Below are positions 59,068 to 64,000 of a stretch of 64,000 nucleotides of DNA, piece by piece. The translations under genes and the position numbers were made by a program. The DNA comes from Myoxocephalus aenaeus (lineage: Eukaryota > Chordata > Actinopteri > Perciformes > Cottidae). The notes beneath the pieces were generated by a model, which was not told where the DNA came from, searched no databases, and worked only from the letters and a program-made list of their open reading frames with translations. Each line of letters starts with the position of its first letter. The first letter of the stretch is position 1. The stretch covers positions 659,001 through 723,000 of the forward strand of contig JBAMJR010000086.1 in the NCBI GenBank assembly GCA_038501785.1, read 5' to 3'.

Positions 59068-60927
59068 AGACAGCAAGTACTTTTACTGAGGGCCATTTCT
59101 GGTTATGTAGGACTCAGCAAGTGAAGAAGAGTTAGATGAGAAGAAGAAGTGCGAAGGGCATGGGGGAGTTTAAAGAGGCTTATTTTTAGATGTTTAAATG
59201 TGTGAAGCCCACAGATATCACTCACGACTCATTTTTTTTATATTTCACACAGCAAACAAATGTGTGCATCTGGAAAAGCAGTCATTTGTAACTTGCTTGT
59301 AACAGGGGAGACAGTGTTTTATTTTATATAGTGGTCTTCTGCCTAAATTGGCCTCACGACAAAGAATTTCCCTGCAGATTCCTGCTTCTTATTAATGCAT
59401 TTTAAGTGTATTCTTCTGCACATTTCTCGTAGCTGTATGTATAACGGTGCTACATTAAAGGAAATCACCTTGCCTAGTTGGTGCATGGGAGAGGAGGACA
59501 GGCGGCAGAGAAGCAGGGATTGTTTGTGTGGAGGAAAAAGAAGGTGTGACTCCCCTCTCACTCCGCTGATTACAGATGGAGAGGACTCTGTGGAGTTCTG
59601 CTGCAAGTTCCTGCTGCCTCAGTGTTGAGTGTGCCTAATGCTCTCTCCTCTCCATTACAGCCTACAGACACACAGACACACACTCACACACACACGAAAC
59701 AACAACCCCTTGCTATCTTTATCTCTTAAATACTCTCCTGCGGATGTCACACTGCCTCCAAACAATATGAGATCCAGCTTGGCCGTTCTCTTTGTAGATA
59801 ATGTAATATGTGTGGTGGCAACGTCTGTCACCAAAACCCTGTTAATGAATAGTTACATGTGAGCAGACCATACGCTAACGGTGAAAACCCTCAATTACTG
59901 CTCGTGTCGTAGGAGAGGGACACTTTCTTCTGCGGAGGCTGAGCTCCAGATCACTGAATGCTTGCATAGATGATACTCTTAAAATCCTAGATGTATGGAC
60001 GATGTCTGCTGTGTGTGTGTGACCGTGTGTGTGTGACCGTGTGTGTGTGTGCGTGCAGTATGTTACATCTCTGCATCTTCCTCCTGCAGCCTGTAGAAGA
60101 CCAAAGGGCTGAAAGTTAATTAAAGGGACATTTCCATCCACGGGGAAGACACAGTCACATGCCTGATATATATATATAAAGCAGTCACATATGACGTTGA
60201 TTTGATTCCCTGGTCACAAACCTCACAGCCGTCAAGGGGATTACATTGTTGTATTAATCTCTTCTTTATTAAAGCAATCTACAGATCGAGAAAGAGATTC
60301 AAAAGAGCGGATTCTAATACGAAATCAAGGAGTGTGTTTCGCTTTCAAATAACCATGAAGGGAATCTATCTGAAATGATTCAGCGGACACAATCAAGATC
60401 TCTTTTATTCCGCCCGTGCTCGTCACGGCGAGCGTTTAAAGCCCAATCTGAGCTGAGATCAGCTGTACATCCCCATGTGCTCAGTTACACCTGCAGCCGC
60501 TCCGTGATCTGCAAACAGATCTCTCCCTGTGTTTAATCAAGCAAATGCGTGGGCACAGTGACATATGAGAGTTGAATTATCATTCTTTTATTAATTCAAT
60601 TTGAAACCATACGGAGAACTATGACAAGTTTTGAATACATGAAAACTCAGACCTTAAACTGGTAATCTGAACCTTCAGGTTCACTAGTATAGAATGATTA
60701 ATATGAAGCCAGAATCCACGTAGAATAATGCAACGTATCCTCATACAATTTGCGGAAAGTTCAACATTTGTTGTTGTTTTTCAACGAATGTCCAGCAACA
60801 TCTGTCAATTTCTGTTACTTGCATATGGTCTTTTCAAAATAATTTTCAAAATATATTTGTATTCACAGGAAACAACTTATTTAGTTTTAGGCAACAAAAC
60901 TACTAGGAAATCAGAGTTTTGGTCAGT
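59067..60927. other. Intergenic, no gene seen
   Basis: Small CA/GT stretches at 59668-59696 and 60009-60057. No accepted coding signal. Confidence 0.5.
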
Positions 60928-61250
60928 GGCGTTACGTTAGCGGCGTTACGTTAGCGGCGTTACGTTAGCGGCGTTACATTAGGGGCGTTACATTAGGGGC
61001 GTTACATTAACGGCGTTACGTTAGCGGCGTTACATTAGGGGCGTTACATTAGGGGCGTTACATTAACGGCGTTACGTTAGCGGCGTTACGTTAGCGGCGT
61101 TACGTTAGCGGCGTTACGTTAGCAGCGTTACGTTAGTGGCGTTACGTTAGCGGCCTTACATTAGCGGCCTTACGTTAGCGGCGTTACATTAGGGGCGTTA
61201 CATTAGGGGCGTTACATTAGGGGCGTTACATTAACGGCGTTGCGCTAATG
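60928..61250 (+). repeat. 14-bp minisatellite (ggcgttacgttagc) with higher-order order
   Basis: About 23 units of 14 bp. Three main variants end in gttagc, attagg or attaac and follow a repeating order, with two copies of attagg then one attaac. The last unit decays into gttgcgctaatgccgtt. Confidence 0.97.
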
Positions 61251-61448
61251 CCGTTCAAGGTTTGGAGTCAAATAACAGAAGTTATGTGACAAATTAATCA
61301 GCATAGATTTCTGGTTACATGCAGGATACAAACCGTTGTCTCCTGTATGAAAAAAAAGGTGGGTAAACATTTTTTTACTCACCTTTCCATCCGGTCCTCC
61401 TTACGACACAGCGTATGTTGCTTTTTATGCTTTGTGGTATATATATAT

Positions 61449-61949
61449 CAGGGGTGTCAAACATACGGCCCGCGGGCCGGATGCGGCCCGCCAGGGGGTC
61501 CAGTCCGGCCCGCAGGATAATTGTAAAAATGTGAGAAAAAAAAAAAATTGAAAAAAAAATTGAAAAAAAAAAAAAAAACTCAGTATGGATTTGAACCACT
61601 GATCCTCTGATTGTAAGACATGCATGGTAACCATTGAGCCACAGACACAATTAATCACAGTACTGACTTTACTAAAAATATTGCCTAACTGCAAGGGAGT
61701 CTGCAGAGGAGAGCCCAGGCAGGTAAACAGTGGGCTGATGTCTGAATTGTTGGTCTTTATGTTTCTAGTTTATTGAAGAAAGACCTTAAAACAGGGTTTA
61801 TCATCCAAAAACCTCCAACAATGATTTAAACAGAGAGTAATATTGTCATTATGTATGCGTTATTATGCTGTGATTTTACTGGTACGGCCCACTTGAGGTC
61901 AAAATGGGCAGCATGCGGCCCCTTAACTAAAATTAGTTTGACACCCCTG
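61449..61949. mobile_element. Non-autonomous hAT-like element, 501 bp, with 8-bp target duplication
   Basis: The 14-bp terminal inverted repeats are CAGGGGTGTCAAAC (61449-61462) and its reverse complement (61936-61949). Just inside them lie GGCCC-rich stretches. Flanks read ATATATAT on both sides (61441-61448, 61950-61957), the 8-bp duplication expected for hAT, though in AT-repeat DNA that is weak proof. There is no transposase frame. The inside holds A-rich runs and a tRNA-like segment. Confidence 0.8.
61581..61650 (-). other. tRNA-like segment with A and B boxes inside the hAT-like element
   Basis: The minus strand reads TGGCTCAATGG (A box, 61631-61641), then 33 nt, then GGTTCAAATCC (B box, 61587-61597). 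The spacing is right for a pol III internal promoter. The anticodon stem does not pair well, so this is tRNA-derived, not a working tRNA gene. Confidence 0.55.
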
Positions 61950-61960
61950 ATATATATAGT

Positions 61961-61964
<4 letters not shown>

Positions 61965-62001
<37 letters not shown>
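61965..62001. repeat. (AT)18 microsatellite
   Basis: AT array just after the hAT-like element, continuing the AT DNA it inserted into. Confidence 0.94.
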
Positions 62002-62003
<2 letters not shown>

Positions 62004-62499
62004 TATACTATATATTACGGAGCATTCCTTTCCGTAGGTGAAGCTATGAATTGTATGTGAGAACAGCCTGAATAATATTGAGGTTTGAATCTTTGAGTCC
62101 TGAGTTGAGTGTATAAGAAGTGTGTCGTGTCACAAGGCAGATAAAACACAAACTTTCTATTGCATTTGTATCCAAGTCCGGTATTGTTCCTATTTGTGGA
62201 GTCGAAACTGGGGGTGTCGATCGTGTTCGTACTGTTCATTCAGAGGTTACGGGTGTCTTTAGAGAACCCATTTGGGGCTGGTGAGTCAGCACGACTGTCA
62301 GCCTCATTGTTTCTCAGCTCCATCAGTGTGGCAGGGCGGCAGGGCGGTGACAGCGGCGTCTGACAGGGAGCACAGAGACGAGGAGGATGGAGCAGAGGGC
62401 TCGAGACCAGTCACAGAAGAGCATGAAGTATCTAGACCTTTCTACCTCTTTGTTAGACCAGTGAACAACAGAAGACACTGCGTGTATTGTATGTCAGGG

Positions 62500-62802
62500 G
62501 CATGACAGATACGTTACAACTACAAGCATTTTCTAATGGTCATGCACCCCAAAATCACAAATATGTATTCTTCCTCTTACTTGTGCTGCTATTTATCAAT
62601 CTAGATTGTTTTGGTGTGAGTTTCCTAGTTTTGGAGAAACTAGCCACACGTGCCATATTATTCCATTATATTGGAGAATAGGCAGACATCTCTATGGTTG
62701 ATATCTAAACTCCCACTAAAACAATTAGATTGGTTAATAACACTACAGGTAAGAAGGGAAATTTGTATTTTTTTTATTTTGCGGTGAACTGTCCCTGTAA
62801 GG
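62500..62802 (+). repeat. Dispersed repeat copy C (gtgaactgtccctgtaag terminus)
   Basis: It contains gattgttttggtgtgagttt, ggcagacatctctatggttg, ctcccactaaaac and the terminus gcggtgaactgtccctgtaa. It is the most complete of the three copies in the window (8600, 44430). Confidence 0.5.
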
Positions 62803-64000
62803 TGACGAAAAGTTAGGAGAAAAGACTCAACTTCTGTTTTGGTGATTTTCTCTATTTCACTCATTCCTTGAAGATAATTACGTGCGTTTTTGAAACCCAT
62901 CATCTCTTCTTTTAACGAAAGTCCATCAGAGTTCTGACAGCAGACCGAGAATCAATCTCCGCGGTCGTGTGCGGAGCGCGGCCTCGGAGAAAGACTTGGA
63001 AGTCTCTCTTCTTTGAGCACTGGACCCGATCGCAAAGCTATTATCAGTGAAAGCACGTAGAGAACTGCAGAGAAGAAACTGTCCTGAACTTTACAGACAA
63101 AGTCCTTATTCCCCTTCAATACTAACCGAGTTTAACAACAAAAAATGAAGAAAAAAAACAGTTTGGAAGCAGGAGGAAAAAATGATGGAGGTAAAACATG
63201 GAAGGAATATTAAAAGGTCCTTTTGACAGATTCAGGATTTATCTTTAATGTGACATTTGAACCGTTTTCCTCATGGGAATAACTGCATCCTGCATAGACA
63301 GGGGTATAGGTCAGCCACAAGTAAACAAGACACCACAGACATAATTGATTTTGAGCATCAGTTTGAGGCAAACGATTGATCCCGGTGTTATTTAAAAAAA
63401 TAAAAAAAGATAGAAAACCCCATTCATAACATCAATCTCATGGAAATGTGTGTGTGTGTGTGTGTGTGTTGCTTTATGAGCGCGCCTGTGGAAAGCTGCT
63501 AGAGCGAACAATAAGGAAGCCACCCACACTACAATCACCACACCATTATGTCTTCTTTTCGTGGCTCTTTTAGGGAAATCAGCTTACTTTCTGTGCAGCT
63601 CAATAGTGTTTCAGGAGCCACAAAGGACCTGAGTAGAAATGATTTTGTGATTCAGTTGATTCACACGTGATGCGATCCCACCTGTCCCACTTTTGTCAGT
63701 GTTCCACCTCTTAACTTCCTGTTCCTGACGAAGATATGCCCATCTCATTCGCCCGGACAAAGCCTCTGAATTAATCAGTCTTTATTATGAGTAGCCATCT
63801 TGAAATAATGCTGTTTCACACATTCAGGTGCGATCCGACGTCCTGAATATGCAGATGATTGAGAAAATGGCTCGTCCTGTTCCGATTTTTTGTTTTGTTT
63901 GTGTCAACAACTCAACAAATCTCATGAAAATCCACAATGAGCTGATCTTACTTCCTGTGTCGCTTGATAAGACTTGATGTAGGTTATTCCTTTGTGCCAT
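62803..64000. other. Intergenic, no gene seen
   Basis: A (GT)11 array lies at 63449-63470. Nothing else can be supported. Confidence 0.5.

Noticed and set aside
61581..61650. A functional tRNA gene on the minus strand
   Set aside because: The anticodon stem does not pair and the segment sits inside a transposable element.

Overview
The window looks like nuclear DNA of a teleost fish, probably an acanthomorph (perch-like). The grounds are one vertebrate-type split gene with GT-AG introns, very many (CA)n microsatellites, tRNA-derived SINEs with the fish-type body, L2/Rex1-like LINE pieces and small hAT-like elements. No bacterial, organellar or viral gene set is present.

The one cellular protein-coding gene I can support is tmcc1 on the minus strand (transmembrane and coiled-coil domain family 1, an ER membrane protein). 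Five coding exons join in frame: 30792-31457, 6630-6887, 5760-6454, 3969-4104 and 2276-2590. They give a predicted 689-residue protein with a disordered N-terminus, a central coiled coil, a second coiled coil and two C-terminal membrane segments. The 3' UTR probably runs to tandem AATAAA signals near 290-299. Intron 1 is about 24 kb and holds three short candidate alternative first exons (28439-28477, 12402-12422, 7980-8018). Each has an ATG, ends at a GT donor in phase 0 and would splice in frame to the exon at 6887. Two of them lie at the edge of GC/CpG-rich promoter-like DNA. A CRE-bearing CpG-rich block at 42790-43345 may be the promoter of the long form.

Layout: 1-2275 is 3' UTR and downstream DNA. 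2276-6887 holds the four 3' coding exons. 6888-30791 is intron 1 with the alternative first exons, microsatellites and repeats. 30792-31457 is the first long coding exon. 31458-43345 is the 5' intron or upstream region, with a striking foldback at 37158-37262. From 43346 to 64000 I see no cellular gene. That part is repeat-rich: an L2/Rex1-like LINE with an open reverse transcriptase frame (44620-46363), an AT-rich minisatellite (47357-47832), a SINE followed directly by a 1-kb GGAGAGACAT minisatellite (48681-49893), AT arrays around a possible solo LTR, a 14-bp minisatellite with higher-order structure (60928-61250), and a 501-bp hAT-like element with an 8-bp target duplication (61449-61949).

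The most interesting points are these. (1) The 3' splice site of tmcc1 exon 4 has a (TG)23 microsatellite where a polypyrimidine tract should be, a layout like CFTR exon 9. (2) tmcc1 appears to have a set of phase-0 alternative N-terminal modules. (3) Three long hairpins are not explained by any gene. (4) Complex minisatellites are present, one starting exactly at a SINE end and containing a 40-bp perfect palindrome. I did not find a convincing new multi-gene system.
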